Of a stretch of DNA of 64,000 nt, positions 7,681 to 16,167 are shown in pieces. The stretch lies in contig JAUYPV010000049.1 in the NCBI GenBank assembly GCA_030697555.1, positions 62,001 to 126,000 of the forward strand, read 5' to 3'. Both the position numbers and the translations under genes were made by a program. Each line of letters starts with the position of its first letter. The first letter of the stretch is position 1. The notes below the pieces were generated by a model. That model saw only the letters and a program-made list of their open reading frames with translations, searched no databases and was not told the origin of the DNA. Source of the DNA: Hyphomonadaceae bacterium (GTDB lineage: Bacteria > Pseudomonadota > Alphaproteobacteria > Caulobacterales > Hyphomonadaceae).

Positions 7681-9690
7681 CTAGGCCGCGAAATAACGCG
7701 ACAGCCTGCGCGAGGCGTTCTCTTGCCAGTTATCGCTCGTGTCCAGAAAGCCATCCCACTGCGAGTCCTTGGCCGACGCATTGCTGCGGCGCCCTTTCTT
7801 GGCGGCAGCCACTTCTGCTTCGGCTGCGCGAAACCTGTAGTGATCGTAGATATCGAGAACATGTACGGCGTAGGCTTGCGCCAGCGCCTGATGCCCGCGG
7901 ACGATCACCAGATTCTCGTCGTTCGAGTACGACGCCTTATAGCCAAGGTTGTGGCTACCGAAGGCGACAACGCAGCGCTCTGGGTCCTGCGGATCGATGA
8001 CGAGGACCTTGTCGTGGATGATCGCCTTGCCGGTAGTGAGCGTTTCCTCGAGCTGGAAGTCGCCAAGGTCACGGCCGATTTCACGGTCAGTGAGAGCCGT
8101 CGCACGGATTACCGATACTCCGTTCTGACGGAAGATGTGCGGAGACCAGGACGGGATCTTCTTGCCGTCGTCGGAGGTGGAGCTCGGCTCGAAGCCCCAC
8201 ATCGCCTGGGTGTCTGAGATCGCGCCGTGCACAATGAGGGAGGTGTCCTTTGTACCCAGTTGGATTGCCTCTTCCACGATCGATGTGAAACCGCCGCGTG
8301 AAGGCAAGAAGACGGCGAAGAAGATCGCTTCACGCGCCTTTCGAATGAGGGAGAACAGTCGGTCCATGTCCGGCGGCGGCGGGCTTGGCTTCTTCGCTTT
8401 CTTGGAGGGTGGTTGATTCTTGCCGGGAACGTTGGGTGAGAACCAGATCTCGGCTTTTGCGCCTCCGCCAATGTCCACTGTGATCGGTGTCTGATTCCAC
8501 TCCTTCAAAGCGTCACCCTGCCCCGCTCCCTCGGCTTTTGCGGTGGTAGGTTTGGGAGCCTTTTGCGGATCGTCGCGCAACTGCTCCCAGTATTGGAGGA
8601 AGGCTGCAGCAACATCCGGGTCGTCGATTCGAACGCAGTTATTGCTCTGGGCTGCGATGCCCGACCACGTCCAATTCGTCGATCCGGTCAGGACAGAGGT
8701 GGGCTTTCCGCGCCCATCAACGTGGACGACAAACTTGTTGTGACCGATATGGCCCGAGCCGTTGAACATGCGGTCGATCATGACGAAATTGTTGTCCTGC
8801 CGGGCGCGCTTCTTCAGCTCCTTCCGGGCTGGGTCGTTGCGTGTGTCGTATTTGGTTTGCTTCTTGCCGTTTTCCTTGGGTTCGGCGTCGTCATCGGGTC
8901 CGCTGCCAGCATCAGACAGGATGAGGTTCAGGCGGCTGACGTTCTCTAGGAGAATCTCCAGAAGCTCTTCATCTTCGAGTTCATACAGCGCCGCATAAAG
9001 CGATCCTTTAGGTTGTGCGAAGAAATCGCGGATCGTCTCGATGACATCCCCGGACAGATAGCGGCGCAGCTTGTCGCCTGGCTTTTTGAGATGCCCTGCC
9101 AATTCTCCTTCTGAAATTTCTTCGTCATCGTCCTTGAGAGCGTTCACCAGAAACTGGGTGGAGAGAATTCCGTTGGTGAACGTTGAGTAGAAGGGAGGTC
9201 TGCTCGCGGTCACATCGACCGCATTCGAGAGCATGGGCGGGGTCAGATAGGACAGCGGCACCGCCTTGCCTTCGTAGGTGCTCGGAACCCATGTCCGCGT
9301 CGTGGCGTCCCAATGCGTCGCTTCAATCGGGACAACCGGCTCGAGTCCATCACGCCAGCGCCCCACAGCGCGGATGCGGTATCGAACCCGCTCGTTTGCA
9401 GCCCGCCGTTCGGCAGCGTCGCGCTTTTTCCGGAGCGTGAGGTCCCGCCAGGTATATTTCTGTACCGGCCAGACCGACGTGTTCTGCGGATTCCATTCCG
9501 GATTGCGCTGGCCGTTGAAGCCGACATAGGCGGCTAGCGGTTTCTCCGAGATCACCTTGTCGTTGCCGTCGAGGTATTCGCGGACGATGTGAAAACCGAG
9601 GCAACCTTCGATCTCAACGGGATCGGTCTGCCAGGCCAGGAACGCGACTTCGTTGTTTGCAATCGCAGTCGCACTGATGATCTTCGCCAT
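7681..9690 (-). CDS. Phospholipase D-like (PLD) domain protein
   Basis: About 669 residues from the ATG at 9690, chosen because a GGGGGG run sits just upstream; the frame is open 19 codons further. Two HxK motifs fit a two-domain PLD superfamily member: GHNKFVVHVDG near residue 315 with TGSTNWT after it, and IHDKVLVID near 556 with FGSHNLG after it. The N-terminal 200 residues look like a separate domain, and a low-complexity KKAKKPSPPPP linker sits before the second PLD half. No signal peptide is seen. PLD proteins of this size are commonly nucleases, in restriction or defence systems. The gene lies directly upstream of the HNH gene, so the pair may act together. Confidence 0.7.
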   Translation of the reverse strand: MAKIISATAIANNEVAFLAWQTDPVEIEGCLGFHIVREYLDGNDKVISEKPLAAYVGFNGQRNPEWNPQNTSVWPVQKYTWRDLTLRKKRDAAERRAANERVRYRIRAVGRWRDGLEPVVPIEATHWDATTRTWVPSTYEGKAVPLSYLTPPMLSNAVDVTASRPPFYSTFTNGILSTQFLVNALKDDDEEISEGELAGHLKKPGDKLRRYLSGDVIETIRDFFAQPKGSLYAALYELEDEELLEILLENVSRLNLILSDAGSGPDDDAEPKENGKKQTKYDTRNDPARKELKKRARQDNNFVMIDRMFNGSGHIGHNKFVVHVDGRGKPTSVLTGSTNWTWSGIAAQSNNCVRIDDPDVAAAFLQYWEQLRDDPQKAPKPTTAKAEGAGQGDALKEWNQTPITVDIGGGAKAEIWFSPNVPGKNQPPSKKAKKPSPPPPDMDRLFSLIRKAREAIFFAVFLPSRGGFTSIVEEAIQLGTKDTSLIVHGAISDTQAMWGFEPSSTSDDGKKIPSWSPHIFRQNGVSVIRATALTDREIGRDLGDFQLEETLTTGKAIIHDKVLVIDPQDPERCVVAFGSHNLGYKASYSNDENLVIVRGHQALAQAYAVHVLDIYDHYRFRAAEAEVAAAKKGRRSNASAKDSQWDGFLDTSDNWQENASRRLSRYFAA

Positions 9691-9814
9691 CGTTTCCCCC
9701 CGAAAACATGTCTTCACAAGACAATACCCGTGAAGCCGAGAATTCAAGACACGCGCACGCGTCAGTTGATTTTTTCCACTGCCCCCACCTTCTCGCTTCT
9801 TCGCTCGGCCGCCC

Positions 9815-11158
9815 TCATGGTGTGACGCGCACTGTCTGCGTCGCTGGCCTTTCCTTCGCGGACTTCTGAAGATTCACGAGCTGCTGGACGAGTTCGATGA
9901 TCTGGGGACTACGGCCGCCTTCGCTGGACTGTGTCGGGATGTACCAGGTCTTCCCGTGGAGCTGAGCTTCCACGAAGGTGACGCGAGGTGCTTGATCCTG
10001 CACGACGAGCAGCGGGTAGGATTTCTTCTGCGGAGCCCCGTCCTTTGCCTTTGCTCCGCCTGGCTGCACCGTGTCATCGGAGACCTGCAGCGCATAGAAA
10101 TCCGGTCCGGTTCGCGTTGCCCGGACATATTCGCCGAGGAAGTAGATGATGCCTTCCGTCGAACGCAGCACAATCTGCCATTCGGTCTCAACGCCATTCA
10201 CCGTTCCGGTTGCAATGATCCGTTCGACGTTGACCTGATCCTGCGACTTCTGATCCGATGGCGCTGAGGCAGCCAGATTGAAGGTAACGGACTTTTCTCC
10301 GACCTTGACGGCGCACGCAGTACTATCGGTCGCTGCTTTCAGTTTCAGGGCGTCGACCGTGCGGCCCTTGCGACGGATCCAGCGTTCCTTGTCGCCGTTC
10401 GGCTCATCGATATCGAACTTCTCGCCGTCAAGAAATGAGATGTCCGCCCCCCGTAGTTCCTTGATCTGGGACAGCGGCACGATCTGACGGTCCTTGCCGG
10501 TCTTCTGATAGGTCGTCAGCTGATAGCACTTCACGAAGGTCTCGAACGCCGTCCGGGCGTCTATGTCGTCAGGTTCGTTGCGCAACTCGGCGAGGAGATC
10601 GCCCTCTTTGATTTCACCCGTGTCTTTCTTGGCGACGAACTCGATCGACCCCACGAAGAGGTAGGTCAGAAGGTCTGAAGGCCATCGCTGCCGCAGATAG
10701 TGCGCAATTGTTGAAGGCGGCACCGACGCGATGATGCCTTGATAGAACTCCTGGGTGTCATAGACTGAGATGTCCATGCTTGCCCCGCTCTGCAGCTGGA
10801 CTTGGAGCTGGGGGATTTTGAGCGGCGTGCCCTCGACGGTTGAGATTTCCGTGACAGCGCCTGTTGCGCCCGTCTTGATGGTGTCGGCGTCGAGCCTCTC
10901 CTGGATCTGAAGGCTGCCGCCGCCTGATATCTGCGCGTTGCCCACCGCCTTGCTGATCGACGTGAAGTGCAAGGGCTCACGCTCGCTGGCGCGCAAAATG
11001 TTCAGAAGGGTGACCTGGTTGGTGGCGTTGGCGACCAGCTGATTGTGATCGACTGCAACGCCGTGGAATTCGCGACTGAACGAACATCCGGAGATGACGA
11101 GCGCCAGAGCCCCCACGGCAATCGCGCGCGACGCAACCTGTACGATGTGTGCTTGCAT
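9815..11158 (-). CDS. Lipoprotein of unknown function
   Basis: About 447 residues from ATG 11158. The N-terminus has a hydrophobic stretch and a lipobox (VISGC), so it should be lipidated and anchored in the inner or outer membrane. The mature part has no family I can name. It contains an N-terminal segment (NQVTLLNILRASEREPLHF) and a C-terminal run ending in a PATQTVRVTP tail. The start is preceded by ten G residues, an unusual ribosome binding site (see the repeat entry). It is divergent from the two-TM membrane protein gene at 11362 and may work with it at the envelope. Confidence 0.6.
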   Translation of the reverse strand: MQAHIVQVASRAIAVGALALVISGCSFSREFHGVAVDHNQLVANATNQVTLLNILRASEREPLHFTSISKAVGNAQISGGGSLQIQERLDADTIKTGATGAVTEISTVEGTPLKIPQLQVQLQSGASMDISVYDTQEFYQGIIASVPPSTIAHYLRQRWPSDLLTYLFVGSIEFVAKKDTGEIKEGDLLAELRNEPDDIDARTAFETFVKCYQLTTYQKTGKDRQIVPLSQIKELRGADISFLDGEKFDIDEPNGDKERWIRRKGRTVDALKLKAATDSTACAVKVGEKSVTFNLAASAPSDQKSQDQVNVERIIATGTVNGVETEWQIVLRSTEGIIYFLGEYVRATRTGPDFYALQVSDDTVQPGGAKAKDGAPQKKSYPLLVVQDQAPRVTFVEAQLHGKTWYIPTQSSEGGRSPQIIELVQQLVNLQKSAKERPATQTVRVTP

Positions 11159-11164
11159 GAAGTT

Positions 11165-11174
11165 CCCCCCCCCC
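11165..11174 (-). repeat. G10 homopolymer in the Shine-Dalgarno position
   Basis: Ten consecutive C on the plus strand, read as G10 by the lipoprotein gene, end six bases before its ATG at 11158. This is where a Shine-Dalgarno sequence belongs. Tracts of this length slip during replication, so the spacing and strength of the site could vary between cells. Nearby genes also use G-rich sites, but with only five or six G. Confidence 0.6.
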
Positions 11175-11361
11175 AGAACTCGGGAGGACAATACCAAATT
11201 CGGATCGCCAACTCCAGCGATGATCGATGGTCGGCCAAAGAATAGGGGCGAACCCTGCGGTTCCCCGACGCGATGCCAGCCTGGTAGTGTGCCCCCAGGG
11301 AGGCGTTGTGCGCAGGTGGCGAACAGACTAGAAAAATCGCCGGTTGGTTTTGGGGGACCTC

Positions 11362-12564
11362 ATGCCGGCATCGCCGTCGAAACCGTTCTTCGTCGTCTTT
11401 GATACCTCGACGCAAGCACCTTACTACGCCGACGTCCATCGCATCCTAGCGCTGCCACCCGGCGCGATTCTCCGCTATGAATACAAGCGATCGCTGTTCT
11501 CCCCGAAGGCGTGGGAGGCGATGCAGAAGCTGTGGGATGAAGGGATCGGCGCGCGCATCGACGTCCTCGTCATGTATGGCGAGAAGAAGTCATTCGTGAA
11601 GGGTCAGAAAGACCCCGACACGATGCTCACCTGGGAGGATAGCGTTTTTGTTCCGACGCGTTCGGCGCGCCTGGTGAACATTGCGAAGGTTCCGGGCGAC
11701 AGGCCGGAAAGCGACAACTTCCACTTTCACATGGAGATGCGCGGCTACGTCGATCCCGACGCCCGAGAAATCGAGACGCTGGTTCGTGCGCTCGAAGCGG
11801 AGAATAGTCTGCCATTCGGAACCAAGGATCAGTATTCTTGGGTTTCCGTGTTGCCCGACTCGGTCAGGCCGGGCGCCAGTGCGCTGGTCTCCGATGACAC
11901 GAAGGTCTGGAAAAAGCTGATCGACCGGATTGTGACTCTGCCGACCCAGTTTGCCGACGATGTTTTTTGGCGGCTCAAGCGCGTCCAGATCAAGGACTCG
12001 CGCCAGCAGGTCACGCCGACTTCGCGTCCATCCAATGTCAGACGCGAACCGAACGCCTGGAACAGCGACTTTCCGGTATTCGATGGCGTCAGCTACGCAA
12101 TGGTGATCGAATCTCACTCGGCTCCTGGTCGCGGCGGCGACCTGCCGCCGAACCCAAGCGTTGCGGTCGATGTGTCGGGCGACGAGTCGGATCTCGTGAA
12201 GCTTCCGACGAAGCCAGTGGAGATCGTTCCCAATCAGGAAGATGTCAGCACATTCACCGTTCGGGACGTCAAACACGTTGGTGATCGCTACCTCGATCTC
12301 GTCCTCACCACCCAATCTTCGGCCGCCGCCGGCGCCTATCCCATCGGGTCCACCTGCCAGATATCGATCGCCGTATCCAAGGAGAGGTGGCGAACGGTCG
12401 CCGGGTTCGCGTTGGTCTTGCTGGCTGCAGTATCTGGCGTCGTTGGCGGCATCTACAAGGACAAGGTCGAAGTTGCCGCTCCGGCGGCGGTGATCACCGT
12501 GGTTCTCGGCGCTTTGGCCTACTTCGTCTTCACGCGGAAAATCCAGTTGCCCGGATTGAAATGA
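11362..12564 (+). CDS. Hypothetical membrane protein, two C-terminal TM segments
   Basis: 400 residues from ATG 11362, with GGGGG six bases upstream. About 330 residues of soluble sequence come first, including a cytosolic-looking N-terminal domain (PFFVVFDTSTQAPYYADVH). Two hydrophobic segments near residues 352-370 and 377-395 (FALVLLAAVSGVVGGIY and AVITVVLGALAYFVF) anchor the C-terminus. I do not recognise the family. It is divergent from the lipoprotein gene and next to ASCH, PLD and HNH genes that share G-rich ribosome binding sites. A sensor or membrane partner role is a guess. Confidence 0.55.
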   Translation: MPASPSKPFFVVFDTSTQAPYYADVHRILALPPGAILRYEYKRSLFSPKAWEAMQKLWDEGIGARIDVLVMYGEKKSFVKGQKDPDTMLTWEDSVFVPTRSARLVNIAKVPGDRPESDNFHFHMEMRGYVDPDAREIETLVRALEAENSLPFGTKDQYSWVSVLPDSVRPGASALVSDDTKVWKKLIDRIVTLPTQFADDVFWRLKRVQIKDSRQQVTPTSRPSNVRREPNAWNSDFPVFDGVSYAMVIESHSAPGRGGDLPPNPSVAVDVSGDESDLVKLPTKPVEIVPNQEDVSTFTVRDVKHVGDRYLDLVLTTQSSAAAGAYPIGSTCQISIAVSKERWRTVAGFALVLLAAVSGVVGGIYKDKVEVAAPAAVITVVLGALAYFVFTRKIQLPGLK

Positions 12565-12574
12565 GCCGCCTTCC

Positions 12575-13081
12575 TCAGCCTGACTGATAGGCGGCTTGCG
12601 CGATGTCCATCGACGGCAATCGTACCCACGTCACTGCGCCGCTCGGATGCGAATAAGGTATCGGCTCAACGAAGGGCTTCGGATCAGACAGAACGTAGGC
12701 GTAGGTCGCAGCATAAGGCAGTCCGTCGCGCCGGAACTCTTCACGCTCCGACGCCGGCAGCTCGGGCGCGTCAACGAGGTCTTCGATGTCGAGAGGACCC
12801 AATACGCGCATCAGATTCACTGTTCCGAACGCCTGACCTGTGCCGGACTTGAGAACCACGATCGGACCACGCACCTGGGTTCCGCGGCTGCGAATCTCCC
12901 ACTTCTTCTCGCCGCTCAGAAGCTGAGTCGCGTAAGGATCGCGGACCATCAACCCGCGAGCGCCCACAACGGGGATCGCCGGGTCCGACACATCGAGAAG
13001 GGTCGAGTCCATGCGCGCACGGTGGTCAGACAAGGCCTGCAAGGATTTGAAAGGCAGTTCGGTTTGCAAAGCATTACTCAT
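12575..13081 (-). CDS. ASCH-domain protein
   Basis: 168 residues from ATG 13081, with a G-rich stretch (GGGGAGGGGG) upstream. The region 44-110 fits the ASCH/PUA-like fold: GLMVRDPYATQLLSGEKKWEIRSR motif order, then IVVLKSGTGQAFGTVNL. ASCH domains are small beta-barrels thought to bind RNA or nucleotides and often sit with defence or RNA-processing genes. An 8-bp tandem repeat lies just upstream of the start. Its stop is 10 bp from the end of the membrane protein gene on the other strand. Confidence 0.65.
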   Translation of the reverse strand: MSNALQTELPFKSLQALSDHRARMDSTLLDVSDPAIPVVGARGLMVRDPYATQLLSGEKKWEIRSRGTQVRGPIVVLKSGTGQAFGTVNLMRVLGPLDIEDLVDAPELPASEREEFRRDGLPYAATYAYVLSDPKPFVEPIPYSHPSGAVTWVRLPSMDIAQAAYQSG

Positions 13082-13107
13082 CGGACGCTCCCCCTCCCCA
13101 CCGTATT

Positions 13108-13142
13108 GCCGGATAGCCGGATAGCCGGATAGCCGGATAGCC
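13108..13142. repeat. 8-bp tandem repeat, GCCGGATA x4
   Basis: Four perfect copies of GCCGGATA followed by a partial fifth lie 27-60 bp upstream of the ASCH gene start. The unit is not a multiple of three and lies in the probable promoter, so copy number could change promoter spacing. Confidence 0.75.
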
Positions 13143-13332
13143 TCAAAACTAACACGCTCAGGCCAGCTAACATCGGGAACAAAGGATAAACATCACAGGC
13201 GGCGATTCCAAGGCCGGCGCTGCAACAGGTCAGGAATTTCAATATAAATCGCACGTTAGAGCCGACGTCGTTGTGTGCTATGCAGGCGCCGGGGGCGGTT
13301 CTGGGAGAACCGCGGAGGTTGGGAGGCTCGGA

Positions 13333-14568
13333 ATGGAGACCGTGTCCGCGAAAGCGGGCTCGCCGCGGTCGAGCTTTTTGGCGGCGCTCGCAAAGACGCA
13401 GACGGCGTTCGGACGCAGCGACGTGGCGCTGAAACGCACACGCGGTGAAGTTACATTCTCCTTCAACCGAGATGCGTCTCAACAGGCTTCGCCAGCACTT
13501 CGGCAGTTCGCCCTTCGGCGTCGCCTCGCTCCGTTGCGCGCCTGGCTGAAAGCGGAAGAGGATTTTATCGCGCGCCACGGATTCTTCGACCCTGTCGCAG
13601 TATCGGTCGATTGCGTCGACCCCGAGATCGTGGCGTGTCAGCCGAAGTCCGACGAGGCTCGCATCTTCCGCTACTTCGCAACCTACCTGTCCCTTCCCGC
13701 CGAAACAGATACCGCGCGGGTCGGCAAGTACCTTGTCTTCGATCGTGGTCAGGCGCAGCGCCAACTGATCGGCCTGATCGGGTTGCGATCACCTTCCTAC
13801 TTCAACGCCGTGCGCGACAAGCACCTGGGTTGGCCGCCTTATTTCCAAGCGCGCGATACTGGACGCGTGCGCGACCAGGGCGCCTTCGACCTTCGTAACG
13901 CAGGCTTGAAATCCATCTATCAGCTCGCGGCCTGCATGCCGTTGGCGACGTATGGCGAGACGCTGCAAGGCGGACGGCTCCTCGCATCCTTGAGTTTTGC
14001 GCCCAGCGTTATCTCGACACTCGAGTCGCGGTACGGAAATCCGATTCTCGGCCTGATCACGACCGGCGGCTGGGGCGGAAGCGCGGCGCAGTACGAGCGC
14101 ATCCATATCGCGACCGGCGCCAAGGAAAGCGATGGCGCCAAACTCTTCCGGCGCATCAAGGGCGACAATCCCTCACGCTATGCTCCCATCGATCTTTTTC
14201 CCGATCGGCTTTGCGCACTCGCGATTGAAATGCTGGCCAACAAGCACTGGAACACCGACGCTTACGCCAACTACAAGGACGACCCTGACGCGAAACACGC
14301 TCTTCTCCATCGCGCGTGCCGGCATGTCGGATTGCATTCCAGCGTCCTGTCGACAAACACGATCAGCCACTACTTCGGCGCAGTTTCAGAGGAGTGCCGT
14401 GCAAGTCTTGCTACACTCGCGTCGCTCGCCAAGACGCCAGCCAATCGAACGGTCGACCCGCAGCGCGGGATTGCGTCGTGGCGACGGTCGGTGAAGGTCG
14501 CGGGCGTCAGTGAAAAATCGCAACCCCGCCTCTCGAGCCTTGCTTCACGTTCCACGCGCATCGGCTAG
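13333..14568 (+). CDS. DruA-like / DUF4338-like protein
   Basis: 411 residues from ATG 13333, chosen because GGGAGG lies six bases upstream; the frame is open to GTG 13273. The central part reads like the DUF4338 family that includes DruA of the Druantia anti-phage system. It has a KYLVFDRGQAQRQLIGLIGL segment, SPSYFNAVRDKHLGW, GGRLLASLSFAPSV, ESRYGNPILGLITT, and a SAQYERIHI motif before the C-terminal domain. I assign this from motif order only. No large DruE-type helicase is next to it. Its 3' end overlaps the second ASCH gene by 4 bp, so two ASCH genes flank it. Confidence 0.45.
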   Translation: METVSAKAGSPRSSFLAALAKTQTAFGRSDVALKRTRGEVTFSFNRDASQQASPALRQFALRRRLAPLRAWLKAEEDFIARHGFFDPVAVSVDCVDPEIVACQPKSDEARIFRYFATYLSLPAETDTARVGKYLVFDRGQAQRQLIGLIGLRSPSYFNAVRDKHLGWPPYFQARDTGRVRDQGAFDLRNAGLKSIYQLAACMPLATYGETLQGGRLLASLSFAPSVISTLESRYGNPILGLITTGGWGGSAAQYERIHIATGAKESDGAKLFRRIKGDNPSRYAPIDLFPDRLCALAIEMLANKHWNTDAYANYKDDPDAKHALLHRACRHVGLHSSVLSTNTISHYFGAVSEECRASLATLASLAKTPANRTVDPQRGIASWRRSVKVAGVSEKSQPRLSSLASRSTRIG

Positions 14569-14981
14569 CGCGAGATCTGGCGCTCCACGGCTTCGACAAC
14601 CTCCGGCGGCAGATCAAACAGCCCCATGGCGCCGCGGCAAGATACTGGTTCCAGAAGACGCGGGTTGGCCAGCACGAATCCGAATGGACCTTCAAACCAT
14701 GGCGACGTCGATCGCTCAACACAATCGACGAGGTCGACGATCCCGATGACGGCGCCGCGTACCAGGCCCTCGCTGTCGGCACGCACAAGTTTGACCGTCG
14801 ACGCCAGGCCGCGTTGCGCAACAAAATCAAAGAAGGCGTCGTCATCGGACGCGCGGCCAGCGTGAATGGCAAGCGTTCCGCGATACGACGTCGCCCACGA
14901 CCTGTTCTCGATATCCTTGCCGCCGTGGATGATCGCATGGGCCCAAGGCTGCTTGATCGTGATGGCTCGGAGGGGTTGCAT
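14565..14981 (-). CDS. Small ASCH-domain protein
   Basis: 138 residues. The N-terminus is the classic ASCH start (AITIKQPWAHAIIHGGKDIENRSW, with the GKDIENR core), followed by YRGTLAIHAG and a PLFDLP-like end (GLFDLPPEV). Proteins of this type bind or act on nucleic acid or nucleotides; the exact role is unknown. It converges with the DruA-like gene with a 4-bp overlap. Confidence 0.75.
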   Translation of the reverse strand: MQPLRAITIKQPWAHAIIHGGKDIENRSWATSYRGTLAIHAGRASDDDAFFDFVAQRGLASTVKLVRADSEGLVRGAVIGIVDLVDCVERSTSPWFEGPFGFVLANPRLLEPVSCRGAMGLFDLPPEVVEAVERQISR

Positions 14982-15120
14982 GACGTTCGGCCTTGCGTGC
15001 TCGCCTCCCCTCAGTCGAGCGGAATGCGTGGTGTGTGTCCAGCCAAAACGGCGGCGCGTGGGCAGTCCCGCGCGTGGACGCCGCTTTGCCGTTGCGCCGC
15101 TTCAACCCGCAAAGCAAACT

Positions 15121-15321
15121 ATGCCGATGGCGTCACGGATGGATCCCGAAGAGCGACTGGAATGGCTGGCGCAGTTGAAGCACCAGGCCAAGACCCGTCG
15201 CGCCCGGCTTCTTTCCGCGATCGGTCCAAATGGCCGGACGCCTCTGCATTCTGTTCGCGTTGTGGAAGGCGACGCCCTGAGATGGGCGTTCGCGCTCGGC
15301 TGGGGTCTGAAGAAAGACTGA
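15121..15321 (+). CDS. Small hypothetical protein, 66 residues
   Basis: ATG at 15121 (or 15127); the stop is immediately followed by the SRAP start (TGATATG), suggesting translational coupling. The protein is basic in the middle (KHQAKTRRARLL) and ends GWGLKKD. I do not recognise it. No good ribosome binding site is visible. Its coupling to the SRAP gene is the main reason to call it. Confidence 0.45.
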   Translation: MPMASRMDPEERLEWLAQLKHQAKTRRARLLSAIGPNGRTPLHSVRVVEGDALRWAFALGWGLKKD

Positions 15322-15322
15322 T

Positions 15323-16047
15323 ATGTGCGGAAAGTTCACCCAGATGGCCTCCTGGGCAAGCGTCCGTAAGTATGCGGACCTCTTCAAGGCAACCGTCAAT
15401 GACGAAGTAAAGGTCTTCACGCCCAGGAAGGCCGTGCCGGTCATTCACCTCGACGACGATGGAGAGCGCAAGGCGACGCCGATGATGTGGGGCTTCAGCG
15501 AAAACAGGCATGCTCATCCACGCGTACCGAAGCACATGCACGCGCGCGGCGAAACCGTCGACACGAAGACAACCTGGCGTGAAGCCTTCAATCAACGCCG
15601 CGGCCTCACCTGGGCCAGCACCTTCAACGAAGGCGAAGAGGTTCCGACCTTCTACGACGACGGGACGCCAACGGGCGGACGTGGACACGCCAGTGGACCA
15701 TCAAGCGGAAAGACGGGAAGCCGCTGATCATCGGCGTCATCTATGACGTGTTCGATGTCGGCCGCGGCGCCGAGTACGAGTTCGTGCAGGTCACGACCCC
15801 ACCGAATGACCTGCTCGCCAAGATCACTGACAGGATGCTGCTTCTCCTGAAGGAAGAGGATCTCGACCTCTGGCTCGGCGCGCTGCGTGCACCACTAGAG
15901 GATGTGAAGGAGCTCATCAGGACCTACGAGTTCAATCCGGACGAGTGGGACGTCTCGGTCGAGGATCCCAACAAGAAGTCTCCTCGCCCCCGTAAGCCGA
16001 GATCCGAGGACAAGAGCCGGCCTGATCCTCAAGGCGATCTTTTCTAA
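15323..16047 (+). pseudogene. SRAP (YedK/HMCES-like) gene with a frameshift
   Basis: The first frame (15323-15727) begins MCGKF with the catalytic Cys2 of SRAP proteins and continues through the HARGET and REAF motifs. Near 15650-15690 the family sequence jumps to the -1 frame (WTIKRKDGKPLIIGVIYDVFD), which stays open to 16047. SRAP proteins form a thiazolidine crosslink to abasic sites in single-stranded DNA. Both halves are otherwise well kept, so the shift is recent, a sequencing error, or a programmed event. I see no obvious slippery heptamer. A basic KKSPRPRKPR tail follows. The gene is coupled to the 66-residue ORF before it. Confidence 0.65.
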
Positions 16048-16151
16048 GCGAGACCTTGGTCAGCCTGAGCATTCCGCAACACAAACTAACCAATCCAATC
16101 GACCGTTGTTACTAGGGACAAGGTTCGCTAGGCTCCGCTCCAGGTGTTGGG

Positions 16152-16167
16152 ATAACTCCGAATTATG
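16152..16167 (+). promoter_or_regulatory. Near-palindrome at start of SHMT-like gene (copy 1)
   Basis: ATAACTCCGAATTATG, including the start codon, is identical over 16 bp to the sequence at the start of the convergent STAND gene (19806-19822, opposite strand). The element is a near-palindrome with outer arms ATAA/TTAT. It takes the place of a ribosome binding site, so it could be an operator or part of a leaderless promoter. Confidence 0.6.
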
